A stretch of DNA of 64,000 nucleotides, taken from NCBI GenBank assembly GCA_013180625.2, contig SNVD02000262.1, positions 1-64,000 on the forward strand, written 5' to 3'. Shown in pieces: positions 12,394-23,169 of the stretch (positions are counted from its first letter, which is position 1; each line of letters begins with the position of its first letter). Source of the DNA: Boswellia sacra. Taxonomy: Eukaryota > Streptophyta > Magnoliopsida > Sapindales > Burseraceae. The notes below the pieces were generated by a model. It searched no databases and was not told the origin of the DNA. It worked only from the letters and a program-made list of their open reading frames with translations. Made by a program: the position numbers and the translations under genes.

Positions 12394-12680
12394 CATTTCA
12401 TGATAAAATGATCTCTAGGAAGAATTTTGAAGTGAGACAGAAAGTTCTTTTATTTCATTCTCGCCTCAAGTTATTTCCAGGTAAATTACGATCTCGATGG
12501 GTTGGACCTTTTGTTATTACTAATGTTTTTCCCCAATGGTGCAGTGGAAATCAAGAGCTTAAAAACGGATAAAGTATTCAAGGTGAATGGGCACAGGTTG
12601 AAGCCTTACTATGAGAATTCAGTGATGCACGACATCGATAAGGTACCTCTCTACGAGCCAACTTATCTTAATGGGTGAGG
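12394..12680 (+). pseudogene. Remnant of integrase C-terminal domain, element 2
   Basis: The sequence continues the homology to element 1's integrase end ([26 protein letters not shown] in the corresponding frame). It includes an extra base in the run near 12530-12540 and is cut off from the main pol frame by the A-rich run. It ends at the point where the two elements share the post-pol block beginning about 12660. Confidence 0.8.
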
Positions 12681-13183
12681 ACAGATAACGTCAGGCTGAG
12701 GACGTTAAACTAAGCGCTTAGTGGGAGGCAACCCAATGTTTTTGAAATATAATAAAAAGAGACAAAGAAAAGAAGGTAGTATTGATCAATTTTTGTGTTT
12801 CGAGGAGATTCCTCTCATGGGCTATTATAATTGATCAGGTTTTATCTCTCTTTGCCATTTGTCTCATTTGCTTTGTTGTGTGTTTTTGACTTTCATTTGC
12901 TCTTGTGTTTTTATTTCTTTTATGTGGAATACATCTAAAGTTTTCTTCCTTGTATCTTGGTTCTATGTTCTTGTTTTAGATATTGATGTGTGTGTGGCGG
13001 GGTGTACATGATCAGTACTATGTCTATGCGATATTTCACACCATTCGACACATTGATGGCGAATAGGAAGGCAGCATTCAAACGGGAGTTGACGCCATTG
13101 TTCGAAGGTTTGAAACGTGCATATCTGGGAGAAGAACAAACTCAATCGCATTATCGGTAATATCTCTCCTTTTCTTCTCTTCA
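12681..13183 (+). other. Post-pol spacer, element 2
   Basis: Non-coding spacer between pol and the first cargo ORF. It contains the Athila-type block GGAGGCAACCCAATG near 12727 and T-rich sequence. No splice signal or promoter could be assigned with confidence; how the cargo is expressed (subgenomic promoter, splicing or read-through) is not evident. Confidence 0.6.
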
Positions 13184-13702
13184 ATGGATGCTGATATGTT
13201 TCTATCGAACCTTCATAAATATTTCCCTTCACTTCCTCAAAATGCTGTGTTTAAAATTTATAAAGTACGGATGACTAGACTTTTGGCGTTGATGCTCCTA
13301 AATGTGCCTGCTGATATCCGATGGCTTATCGAAGCCAAAGTGAGATTGTCCGGTGAACCGGACATTAATCTCGCAAAATACATGCCTGGTCTAGGAAAGA
13401 GCTACTACGCCAAGAGGCTAAGAGCGAAAAGGTTACAAGTATGTTATAAATGTGCTAGATGGAATTGTAACCAGACTTGTCGTTCATTAGGTTTTGCGTC
13501 CAGGAATAGAGAAGATAACCTTTCATTTATTAAGAATGGTTTGAGTAATGAGTCGCTGGATAATGTTTTGTTAACTCTCGAGTCACATTCGTGTGGACTT
13601 GTTCAGCGTGAATTGCTTAATCTATGGACACAATTTCGTGATGAATTGCAGTGTTATAGTCTAGGGAATCTGACTAAAAACGACCCTGTTTGCAGTTTAT
13701 AA
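13184..13702 (+). CDS. Cargo ORF X: small basic Cys-containing protein, possibly related to viral cysteine-rich nucleic-acid-binding proteins
   Basis: 172 codons, ATG to stop, uninterrupted. Residues 1-60 are leucine-rich and probably helical (NVPADIRWLIEAKV). About residues 70-90 hold a basic patch, GLGKSYYAKRLRAKRL, followed at once by CYKCARWNCNQTC (Cys spacing 2, 4, 3). The C-terminal half has further Cys and ends SLGNLTKNDPVCSL. It is not gag, pol or a recognisable env. The order hydrophobic helix, Gly/Ser-Tyr-Ala basic stretch, Cys cluster resembles in my judgement the cysteine-rich nucleic-acid-binding proteins of carla-type plant RNA viruses, several of which affect silencing or cell proliferation; the Cys spacing after the first pair differs. 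A diverged copy sits in element 3 at 33619-34109 in the same relative position. The role is unproven. Confidence 0.7.
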   Translation: MDADMFLSNLHKYFPSLPQNAVFKIYKVRMTRLLALMLLNVPADIRWLIEAKVRLSGEPDINLAKYMPGLGKSYYAKRLRAKRLQVCYKCARWNCNQTCRSLGFASRNREDNLSFIKNGLSNESLDNVLLTLESHSCGLVQRELLNLWTQFRDELQCYSLGNLTKNDPVCSL

Positions 13703-13962
13703 GAAAACTGGATGGGAAGCAAATCCCCGACTCATAGAAGGCGTTTCAGCCGTTACTGGACGTAAAACCAAAGGAAGATGTGAGTCACAATCACAACTAC
13801 TTGTATATTTGAATGTGTGTTGTTGTCGTAGAATTTTTTTTCTTGTTTCGTTTGATCTGATTTTCAATGTTGTTTTTGTGTTCTTGTTGTTTGTTGATTT
13901 TGTTTGTTTTAATTTCAAGTTTTCTTTTTGACAAACCATATGACTACCCTATGGCATAAGTA
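13703..13962 (+). other. Spacer between cargo ORF X and hairpin array
   Basis: T-rich non-coding sequence. The segment around 13705-13770 (ending near CGTAAAACC) has a related segment in element 3 near 33525-33600 on the minus strand, so part of this spacer also belongs to the shared cargo module. No ORF is supported. Confidence 0.5.
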
Positions 13963-14160
13963 CACGTGGGAGATAAGTGTGGAGGTTTTCTCAACCTCCA
14001 CCGAAAGTGTATCTCCATTTTTAATGCTGCACGTGGGAGACAAGTGTGGGGTTTTGTCAACCCCCGCCGAAAGTGTATCTCCATTTTCCATGCTTCACGT
14101 GGGAGACAAGTGTGTAGGTTTTGTCAAACCTCGCCGAAAGCATATCTCATTTTTTCAAAT
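13963..14160 (+). repeat. Three tandem 66-67-bp hairpin-forming repeats upstream of LOG-like gene
   Basis: Repeats begin at 13963, 14030 and 14096, each opening CACGTGGGAGA. Each can fold: an inner stem GGAGGTT/AACCTCC in copy 1, GGGGTT/AACCCC in copy 2 and AGGTTT/AAACCT in copy 3, each with a short loop. An outer pairing is GGAGATA/TATCTCC in copy 1, with GGAGA/TCTCC in copy 2. Stem sequences differ but pairing is kept, which is what selection on RNA structure would give. The array ends about 190 bases before the LOG-like ATG. A shorter relative of the unit's second half appears near 14180-14215. Confidence 0.75.
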
Positions 14161-14352
14161 TTTGGGGCTATAAATCTGCATCGAGCAACTCCCACCGAAA
14201 TTATGTCCCCATGTGTCAAATTTGAGAGTTTTACATGTGTATATATCCATGCTGCATATTTTGAAATGTCATTTTATAACCTGTCTTGCACTTGAATCAC
14301 ATAATACCTAACGCACATCATTATCTTGCACAAGTTTAGAGCACTTTTAGAA

Positions 14353-15005
14353 ATGGAGAACACACCAATTCGGCGATTCCAAAATATATGCGTATTTTGT
14401 GGATCGCAATTTGGTAAAGATGGAGAGTTTACAACAACAGCTCTTGATCTTGGTAGGACATTAGCTGCGAGGGGTATTCATTTGATTTATGGAGGGGGTA
14501 GTCTTGGGTTAATGGGATGTGTGCCGACAGCTGCATCCCTGGGAGGGAGCAAAGTTCTCGGCATTATCCCTAAACCATTAGCTGTACGAGATATCGTAGG
14601 CAACACCATGGGGAAAGAGTTACAGGTTTCTAGTATGCATGAGCGTATTGCACATATGATCATTAAATCTGATGCATTTATAGCTTTGCCCGGTGGTTAT
14701 GGTACATTAGAGGAGATATTTCAAATCACCTCTTGGGCACAGCTAAACATCCATCGGAAACCCATTGGTTTGTTAAATGTCAATAATTTTTTTTGATGGT
14801 TTGTTGTCTTTTCTTGATCAAGCAGTAGAAAAAAAACTTCATCTCACAGTCAGCGAGGCAAATCCTGGTTACAGCTTCAACTGCAGGGGAGTTAATTGAC
14901 AAATTACAAGAATTCGTCTATTCGCCTAATTCAACAATGGCTCGGATAGATTGGTTTGGAGAAGGCAATAAGAGGCGTAAACTGGATTTAACGCTCCATC
15001 TATAA
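14353..15005 (+). pseudogene. LOG-like: Cargo gene: LOG-like cytokinin riboside 5'-monophosphate phosphoribohydrolase (two 1-base frameshifts)
   Basis: LOG enzymes release active free-base cytokinins from their nucleotides in one step. The frame from ATG 14353 shows ICVFCGSQFGKDGEF near the N-terminus, IYGGGSLGLMG, the Arg of MHERIAHM, and the signature PGGYGTLEE with the catalytic Glu, so the Rossmann-like LOG/lysine-decarboxylase fold seems complete. The Lys usually next to the catalytic Arg in plant LOGs is Ile here and in the element 3 copy. Two breaks occur, each in an 8-base homopolymer: T run near 14788-14795 and A run near 14829-14836. Downstream sequence continues the family pattern (DQAVEKNFIS, ARQILV) to a stop at 15003-15005. 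The breaks could be real decay or homopolymer sequencing errors. The gene follows the hairpin array and precedes the 3' untranslated tract. Confidence 0.9.
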
Positions 15006-17019
15006 TCTCTAGCTGCTGGTTTGTTTCATTTTCGTTTGCTTTCTCTTTATTGTGTTTATTTGAGTTTTTTTTTTATGTCATTTCTTTTGAGTCTTTTTCA
15101 GGTTATTTCTTTCGAGTCTTTTTCAGGTTATTTCTTTCGTCCCAGGTAATATTTTCTAATCTCGGTTTTTAGACTGGTGGCTTAAAAAGTTCAAGTTCTC
15201 TTGAAACGCATTCTGGATCTCTTCAATCCATAATGGCTAAATAAGGAGGCTAACTTCTAAACTTTTTAGACCCATTCTAACTAACTTGTTTTTGTTTGCT
15301 GACTTATTGAACTTTGTTATTTTATGAGTGAGTTTAGTTTTGCATAATTTAGAGTTGTTATGTATTTTTATCTTTATCAGTTTCGATTCAAAAAAAACAA
15401 TTGTGGAAAAACCTGAGAATGGCCAACTATAGGGTTTTCTTAACTCTTGAAACGCGTTCTCTCTAAATAAATCTGTAGTTTATTTATTTCGTGTTGTTTG
15501 AAGTGTCTTGTTTCTTATTTTGTTCTTTCATAATAAAGGTATATAGGCTGGAAACCTTAAGTCTGCGGCTACTGGTCCTAAGGATTGTTGAAATATACAA
15601 TCTTGACTCAGGTGTAACAACGCCACGTACCTCTTTTCTTGCATTTTGTGGGTCGATGATAAGATAATGATTGAATTAAGAATAACTCTTGGAAAATGAT
15701 AAATGATGCATGGATCTGTGTGCTTGAAATGTTTATTGGTTTTCGCTTTGCTTTTGATTCCTTGCGCAACATTGAGCACTGAGCTATTATCACTGAGTTA
15801 TTTGTTCACTTAGAGAAAGTTTATGTAATTTAAATGTTTCTTCAGATTTCAATGAATTCTAGAACTTGTTTGATGGTCACTCAAGGCGAAATCCTAGGCT
15901 GTGCAACATTGGGGAAATGATTTAGGCCTTCTTTGCACCGTTTGAGCCTTAATACCAACCTTGACAGAAATTGATCCCTAGTTACCCCTTTGAGCCTCTG
16001 TAAGCCTTTTTCTTTGTTAACTCACTAAAGATTTCCTAACCTCAAATGAATTTGTTCCAAACAGTTTATCCCTTACCTATGAGCATGTAGATCATTCACA
16101 ATTAAATTTTGAGCTATGTTCTGGTTTTGGGAAGTTAGAGGAGGTTGGGATGTGTCATGAGCAATGCAAGTGAGTTCTATTATGTTTGTGAACAAAAAAA
16201 AAGAAAAAAAAGAAAAAAAAGCCAATCTGTTGTTATCATCCACGTACTTACACATTGAGGACAATGTGTTGTTTAAGTGTGGGGAGGGGAAGTGTAATAA
16301 AAAAAAGAAAAAAAGAAAAAAAAAGAAAAAAAAAGAACAAAAGAAGAAGAATAAGAGATCTATACCCTTAAGTGTTCTTAAAAAGAATGAAACAACAAAG
16401 TGTGGGGGTGTAGTTTTCTTTTGTTTTCTGCAAAAAAAAAAAAAAAGATTGAGTGTTCTAAATAAGTTTGGGGGAGTAACCTGGTGAATTGAAATGAAGT
16501 TGTGTTATAGGGTTGAGCTCTATATAGTCTTGAATGATTTATGTGTTTGTGGGTGATTTGAGCCAAATTATTATCCTTTATCATACCTTCACCCAAGCCA
16601 AACGTTACAAGCTTAATAAAGTCCTACTTGATCCTTGGTGTTGTGCATGTCTACATTAGTGGAGAGTGACTTGAAAAGCAGGCCTATGGAGTTCATTTAT
16701 ACACACATCTTCAATATTAAATATGATTCATTTTTATGCATAAACTCATCCGGGTTACAAGTGATTAGGTGAGAATGGCTCTACACACACACACTTGAGG
16801 AATTGAAATGAAGCGAAACTAATCTTTGAGATAAAATTCTTGATCAAGTGCATTATTTTGAAGTTTTCCTTGGGTTATAATTAAGTACAATCTTTGAGGC
16901 CTATTTGCAAGATGAAGCATTTGTGTGTTTTAATTTTTTGTTGATTCTGTTTCGGTTTAGTTTTATTTCACATTGTCATAGTTGCTCGAGGACTAGCAAA
17001 GTCTAAGTGTGGGGGAATT
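15006..17019 (+). other. 3' untranslated region and polypurine tract, element 2
   Basis: No gene is supported over 2 kb. It contains a short tandem repeat around TTTCTTTCGAGTCTTTTTCAGG (about 15080-15140), A-rich runs at 16193-16220, 16300-16345 and 16431-16447, and recurring Athila-type motifs AGTGTGGGG/GTTTGGGGGAG (about 16277, 16399, 16469). The final AGTGTGGGGGAATT just before 17020 is the likely polypurine tract priming plus-strand DNA synthesis. Lysine-rich ORFs here are artefacts of the A runs. Confidence 0.75.
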
Positions 17020-18429
17020 TGATAAGTGTCTATTTATATATCATTTTCATATCAATTCGTCCATGTTTCTTTGCTATATTCCTTGGTATTTTTATGTTTT
17101 TGTGTGGTTTTGATGTTTGTAGGAGTTTTGGAGCAACTTGCACAAAAATGGAGTAAAACCCTTCATTTTCACCTCTGCTAGTCAACCATCTTCTCGGATT
17201 TAATTGTATTGATATACAATGAACCCGATGACATATTATATACCGTTGGAAAGCTCTCGAAGTCTATTTTCTGGAGAAATTTACGGTTTATAAATCCATT
17301 CAGTGTACCAAAAGTTGTAATCAAAACAGTGTGAGAAGTATAGAAATGTAATTCCACAAATCACTGTAGCATGTATAATACGGGACACTGTAGCAGGTTA
17401 CTGTAGCAGAGTATTTAAACACATTTTAGGGTTTTATTTTCATAACTTGAAGAGGGGAGAACGTGGAGGAGGCTGCATCTTTGGATTTCTCTCATCTCTT
17501 GGAGTTCTTGAAGGAGATTGAAGGCTTGGAAAGAGGAAGAACTACAAATCCTAAGAGATTTCATCAAATTTGCTAAGTTTTCCCTTTCCCTTCATTTTCT
17601 GGAATGTCTCCATATTGTATTATATTTGTATTCTGTCTGAATATGTGTAACTAAATCTGAATTGATTGAGGGTGATTTCAAAGCCCTTGATATGGTTTTT
17701 GTGAATTGATTGTGCAAGGAATTGTTATCCAATTCTCTAATTGAAGTTGCTTGTATTTTCCCATGTTTAATGCTTATGATTGCTTGCTGGATTGTATTTG
17801 GGTGGCCAACTGAATATAATCTGGATATTGTCTATTGCTAGACTAGAAATCTTGATCCGTAATTGTCTTGAATTTCTAATCATTAGTAGCAAAATTGTGA
17901 TCAGAGATTGCAATTGGAGAATATAACCTAAGTTAAATAATCCGAGCTTGTGTGTTTATTGCTTAGATCAACCTGTCTTTCTTTTCATAATGCATCCATT
18001 GAATTAAATTTAGAGAGCTTGTTCTAGGTTGTTTAATGGATAGAGATTAAATAAAGAGCCTTGTTTTATTTAACAACAAAGTAAGGAAAGATTGGGATAA
18101 CAGAGCTTGTTGTTATCTACGGTTGATAACTTTAATGCTGTAATTGGATGACAATTCTACGATTAATTCGCAAATCCATATCTTGTGGTAGAGAAGGATC
18201 CCTTAACCAGATTTCTCTCATTGATTTTTTACTCAAATTAACTTTCTGTTTTGTTATTCTTTATTTGCATTAATATTTCATCTAGTTAATCAATCAACAA
18301 AACCCCCCGTTTATTCTGTTTTCGCTTTCGAATAACAAATTCAATTAGAATCAATCCTCGTGGGAACGATATCTACTTATCACTTTATTAATTGTGCGAC
18401 TAGTATACTTGCTAGTTTCGAACGCATCA
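17020..18429 (+). repeat. 3' LTR of element 2
   Basis: About 1410 bp, TGATAAG...CGCATCA, an inverted match to 5912-7334 over its whole length. It is preceded by the polypurine tract. The base composition and the gctacagt repeats near 17390-17410 match the other LTR. The flank from 18430 (GACAT) would hold the target duplication, but the partner flank is not in the window. Confidence 0.88.
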
Positions 18430-20169
18430 GACATGATGTAGTCCAATCAATATCTCAACCAAAATCAAGGGAATTGCTATGAAATTGGGACTCATCTGAG
18501 GAATGATGGTCACAAGATGTGGATCTCCGAGACCATCTGGTGAGACCAATGGAAACTATGCAAGAAGGCAAAACTGAATGAGGCAAAGCCAGCCAAATGA
18601 ATTCCTATCCATCATTCTGAGCAAAGGCGTGATGGAAGATAATGTCACTCTACCACCCCTGGTAAGAATACCCATAGTGGAAATCAGGAAGTTAAAGGAG
18701 TGGGCGAGATCAAATGCTGATGGTGTTTGGATAGTAGGAAGAACGAGGCCCTCAGAACTGGATGAATGACAGCCAAGTATGGTAGATAATTACTTATATA
18801 GAGGGCAAAACTCTTGCCCATTGAAACGGAAGACATGATCATGAGAATCCCATAAGGTTTTACAGTCCTTAGGAAAAGGGACGTCAAGCTTGACATGACG
18901 AAGAAACTTCAGATGATAAAGACTAATGGATTCGAGTTGTTTCCAGTCTGCATCTTTTAAAGGCTTTAAAAGGGATTGGAGAGTCTTGGAAGAAACTTAG
19001 ACATGTTGAACTATGAGAAGAGGCATTGAAAGGGGTGAAGAAAACTAGAAGGAAAAAAGAAGGTCGATCATCAACATCAACTAAAGAAATAACAACCTGA
19101 ACCTAAAGATGCTCAACCTCCTAATCTAGACGAGCAACCTCTTGATGACTCATCTAGTCCAAGCAAAGGAATCATATAGTTAGAAAAACTGTTAGGATAG
19201 GAGCCATATATACATGAAGTATAGAGTAGCACTTTACCTAGTATTGATGAGACATTTATACTCATGAGAAGCATCTTGCATATGAAAGACTCGTGGTACC
19301 CACATTGCATTGCATAATATTGCATTTTATGACTAACAATTGACAAAATAATGATAGGAAACATAAAAAGTACATAGTCAGAAGACTTACCAGAATTGTA
19401 TACAGCCCAAAAGTGACCAAGTTTTGTAGAATCACAATATAGCATGAAATACTAGGGGTAACCGCAAAAGAAATAGAAATAGAAGCAGCACGATATACAA
19501 GTTACTTGGATAAGCAGCTTAGTCTCGATGAGATATAATGATCACCTGAAGCAACATGATATGCTAACGTCTGGATAAAGTTTTGAAGCAGTACAACATG
19601 CCAGAAGAAGGACAACCTTATAGATGAGGATTACCATAATAATAAGGATTGCTATAGTTAAAGATAGTAAAAAAAGACGACATTTGAGAATAAAGATTTG
19701 AGATGGTCAACCACGTAAGGAATGTTAGTACAGTCCAGAAGACACTCAGCTTGCAAGATTTGCAAATCGCCTAGAACAAGTCAGACTTCCTCAAATCATC
19801 TCACATGGTCTAGATGAGACACAATAGTTAGTAAGAAGAATATATTACCCTAAAGAAGATATCCATCTTGAAGAAAGAATCGCTCTTGAAAAAAGATGTT
19901 TCTCTTAAAGAAGGCATCTACTTTGAAGAAGGAATTTACCTTGAAGAAAGCATCTTCCTTGAAGAAGGTATCCACAATGAAGAAAGAATCTCCTTCGAAT
20001 AAGGTATTTACCACGAAGAAAATGTAAACCTTGAAAAGACATCTCTTTTGTTTCACCACGAAGAAGGAATTTGAATTCTACCTTACAGAAGGAATTTTGA
20101 TGAAGAAATTTGAAGTTCACCTTGAAGGAGTTGAAAAAAAAAAAGAAAAAGATTCATAATCAGATACTT
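18430..20169. other. Unassigned repeat-rich DNA
   Basis: I recognise no gene. Short ORFs (for example 18578-18769) show no known motif. From about 19840 to 20060 there is a degenerate tandem array of a roughly 24-base unit around TTGAAGAAGGCATCTACC, which yields a Phe/Leu-rich artefact frame on the minus strand. The stretch probably belongs to the internal 3' part of a Tat/Ogre-like element whose LTR-like arm begins after the purine tract at 20170. Confidence 0.45.
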
Positions 20170-21370
20170 TGAAGGGTAAGAGGAAAAGAGAGAAAAGAAA
20201 GAGAGAAAAAGAGAAAGAAGAAAGAGAAAAGAGAGAGAGAAAAAGAGAAACAAGAAAGAAAGAAGAGAGAGGAATAGAAAGAGAAAAGAGAAAAGAAAAA
20301 AAGAAAGAAGGAAAAAAGAGAAAAAAGAGAAAAGAGAAGAGAGAGAGAAGGAAAAAAGAGAAACAAGAGAAAAGAGAAGAGAGAAAAAGAAGGGAATTCC
20401 TCATCAATGTTAAGATACTTCCAACGGAATCGGTGACATGTATTCAACCACGTCAATGGTTTAGTAACTCACAAGGAAAGAAGAGCAACCTCAGTCGATA
20501 AAATCTTCGACCAGAATTCCATGGAAGAATTTCTCAAGATACTAGAAAGCAATCTGTTGAATAACGCACTAAACAAGGTAAAAATTTGAATTAATTTTTT
20601 ACATCATCAAGAAATTTTTTGAATTTTGCAGGAACTTGCAAAAACAAATGGAACAATCCCCAACAAGTCCAAGAATCCGGAACTCCCCAATAAAGAATGG
20701 CGAAGTCAAGAATGAAGAATGTCTAAATATGATCAAGAGATTTTCCCCAGTAGATTGAAAGAGATCAAGAATAGAAGCTTGGGCATGAAACCCATTGAGT
20801 AAGAAATATGAAGCAGATTAAGGAAACTTGAAAAATAGTCAGAAGGAGGGCATAAAACTTAACAAATGCAAAGATTAAAGAAGATCGAAGAAGGATGAAG
20901 AATACTTAGAAGAGGGGCATGAAACCCAATGAATGGAAAATCTAAAGAGATCAAAGGTGAATGAAGAATGCTCAGTCAAGGGCACGAAGAATAAAAAGGT
21001 CTAAAGACTGCGAAGCAATGCATGATAGAAGTTTTTCTGATAGGCATGCATTAGAAGAAAACTCTAAGTAGGTGCACTTAAAAGTGTTTTAAGCCCTTAG
21101 AATAGGCACAAGCCCTAAAAAGAGACGCACTAAAGAGTGTTGAAAACCCTAAGAAGTAGTTGCATTGAAAAGTGTTAGAAACCCTAAGAAGTAGGTACAC
21201 TGAAGAGTGTTTTATCATAGCATCATACGGATGCTTTCTCGCCATTGAATGGGTACCTTCGTGCTTAGATGGGCGTATTAGCCCTTGAATGGTATGAACA
21301 GGGCTTTTATCTCGCCAGAGCATTTGCGACCACGACACTGTGTCAAGCCTCTTTTGAGACTTAAGGGATC
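20170..21370 (+). repeat. Left arm of an inverted Tat/Ogre-like LTR pair
   Basis: Starts with a 225-base AG-only tract (20170-20395), a likely polypurine zone. It continues through blocks that recur in reverse orientation at 23170-25175: the block around GGAATCGGTGACATG (20425), AAAATTTGAATTAATTTTT (20581) and the repeated 'cactaaagagtgttgaaaacccta' type units at 21060-21210 (given here shortened). Beyond it, 21380-21550 contains GAGTCGCCGCC, a motif I associate with Ogre/Tat LTR-leader regions. It is non-coding; the Lys/Arg/Glu-rich frame at 20169-20501 is a by-product of the AG tract. Confidence 0.6.
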
Positions 21371-23169
21371 ACAAATGAGCCATGGGCATGTCTGGAGAAA
21401 GGAGTCGCCGCCCAATTATTCAATTGGGAAAGAATTGGGGCAATCTGATCCCTCGCTTCGGGACCTAAACTACCCTCATTCCTTCAGAGATGGGTTCAAA
21501 AAGTTAGGTACGAGTCTTTCAGCCTGCCCGGATGTAAAATTCGACCACCACTTAGGAAATATCAAGTAAGAATATCTCATGTCGTAGTCCACTTAAATGG
21601 TTCACTTTATGCACACAATCTTATTTTTATCTTCGTTAAACATATGAGGTGATTGTTCAATCAGTAGTAGTTGTATATCCATACAAAGAAAGAGGGAGGA
21701 GAATGGATTACATTTTCTTTCAAACATGGGGGAATGGGAAGAGGATTATATCATAAAATAATAAAATATTCCACACATTCCTATATTACATTCATTCTAA
21801 GTCATGGTCCTCTACCATTAATGTGAGTCCATGCACCATCACTTCATGGTATCGTACAATTACACTTTTCAATATATAAACATTCATACATGCATAAATC
21901 ATATAAAGTCATAAGCTAATATCATGGCTTTCTAGCCTAGATTTGATAAATTCTATCATGGTATTCTAACCATTGCATTCTAGCATTATTCGTATCAATT
22001 CATATATCATCATGGCATTTCTAGCCTAAAACATAGCATCCGTGGCATAGTTTAACCAAATTCATGGCATTCATGGCATATTCTAGGCTAATTCAAACAA
22101 TCACCAATAATAGCATTCAAGGGCAAAATGGTAATTCTACCTATTCTATGTTATTTCTTAGCATTCATCAAAGTAAGTAAGTCTTCTTAACATGATTCTA
22201 ATCATGTGCTCCTAAGCATGATTCTAATCATGTGCTCATAAGCATGATTCTAAGCATTTGCAAAGAAATTAAATTCTTAAGCATGTTTCTAAATAAGGAA
22301 AGGAAAGATGACTTATCTTCACAAGCATTTCTATTTTGCAAAACAAATTGGGTTAGCACAATTCGTAATAACGCTAATCATGCTTCTAAGTATAAAATAA
22401 AATCAAAACATGCTTTTTCTAAGCAAGACAATAAAAGCGAATGGGAGGGAAAGAAAATTCTACACTCAAGACGTACCCTTTCCGGGTTTAGAGCAATAGA
22501 ACACCTAAAAAAAATACTGGAAAAGACTTCTCAATTTCTTGAGCGTGTCTTCAAAAGGGAGAAAGAGATGATTGTATTCGACAATTGGTGAGAATTGCAA
22601 AGTGAGAGAAGGAGGGTTTTATAAGAGAGGTGTAAAGATCAAAAAGAAATTTCCTAAGCCAATTTTTGGAAATAAACCAAAGAGGGTCGGGTGGCCATCT
22701 TCAGAGAGCCGAGTGGCCATCTGATGGCTGCCCGACAGCTGGCTAACAATTGGTTAGATATCTTAGACAGTCAGGTGGCTGTCTGATGGCCGATCGACTA
22801 ATTTCCTTTCAGCCCCTTCCTTTTTTATTATCCTTTATGCAGTCCCTTTGAATCTTTGCTCCTTCGATCGCCCATAACTTTTGGAATTCAACTCTCATTT
22901 GTGATCTATAAATTTCTATGAAAACTAGACATCTATAACTTCGCAATGGTATATGATCATCATCATATTCTTCAGATTAATTTCTGTGATTTTTCAAAAT
23001 GATGTGTTAGTTTTTCAGACTCTTTACCAACTACTTTTCACCCTTTTCTTCTTAACTCTCAAGGGCATTTGGTCACCAACTACTTTTCACCCTTCTCTTC
23101 TTAACTCTCAAGGGCATTTGGTCATTCTTTTTGCTTGACATTCATCTCTACTTTATTCTCGAGCCTAAA
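21371..23169. other. Spacer between the inverted arms
   Basis: AT-rich, no supported gene. It includes a tandem repeat of a 26-base unit with CATGATTCTAATCATG (about 22191-22258), degenerate 'catggcat' repeats at 21960-22100, a region at 22680-22800 rich in 'gtggccatctgatggc' type repeats that recurs near 27700-27830, and two adjacent 49-base copies at 23026-23123 starting ACCAACTACTTTTCACCC. Confidence 0.5.

Larger units (their letters stand above)
7335..18429 (+). mobile_element. Athila-like Ty3/gypsy element 2 carrying two cargo genes
   Basis: Plus-strand retrotransposon: gag leader from 7335, gag, protease, RT-RNase H-integrase, then about 4.3 kb of extra sequence before a 1410-bp 3' LTR (17020-18429). 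The extra part holds a small basic Cys-containing ORF (13184-13702), a hairpin repeat array (13963-14160) and a LOG-like gene (14353-15005), and ends in Athila-type guanine-rich tracts. Its 5' LTR and PBS are absent here, most simply because element 1 inserted into its leader. It is better preserved than element 1: pol is open for 1018 codons. Confidence 0.87.

Noticed and set aside
13928..14295. Two overlapping ORFs across the hairpin repeats, suggesting a repeat protein
   Set aside because: Open frames arise because the 66-bp unit is a multiple of three; the third repeat and stem compensations favour an RNA rather than a protein constraint.
16164..16487. Lysine-rich ORF near the end of element 2
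   Set aside because: Built from several A runs in the 3' untranslated region; absent from the other family copies.
19113..19445. 110-codon minus-strand ORF in the unassigned region
   Set aside because: No motif, no splice context and no matching copy elsewhere in the window; likely chance in AT-rich DNA.
20169..20501. Open frame of about 110 codons rich in Lys, Arg and Glu, plus overlapping reverse Phe/Ser/Leu frames
   Set aside because: It is the direct translation of an AG-only tract and has no codon-level or domain signal; the mirrored TC tract at 25020-25165 gives the same artefact.
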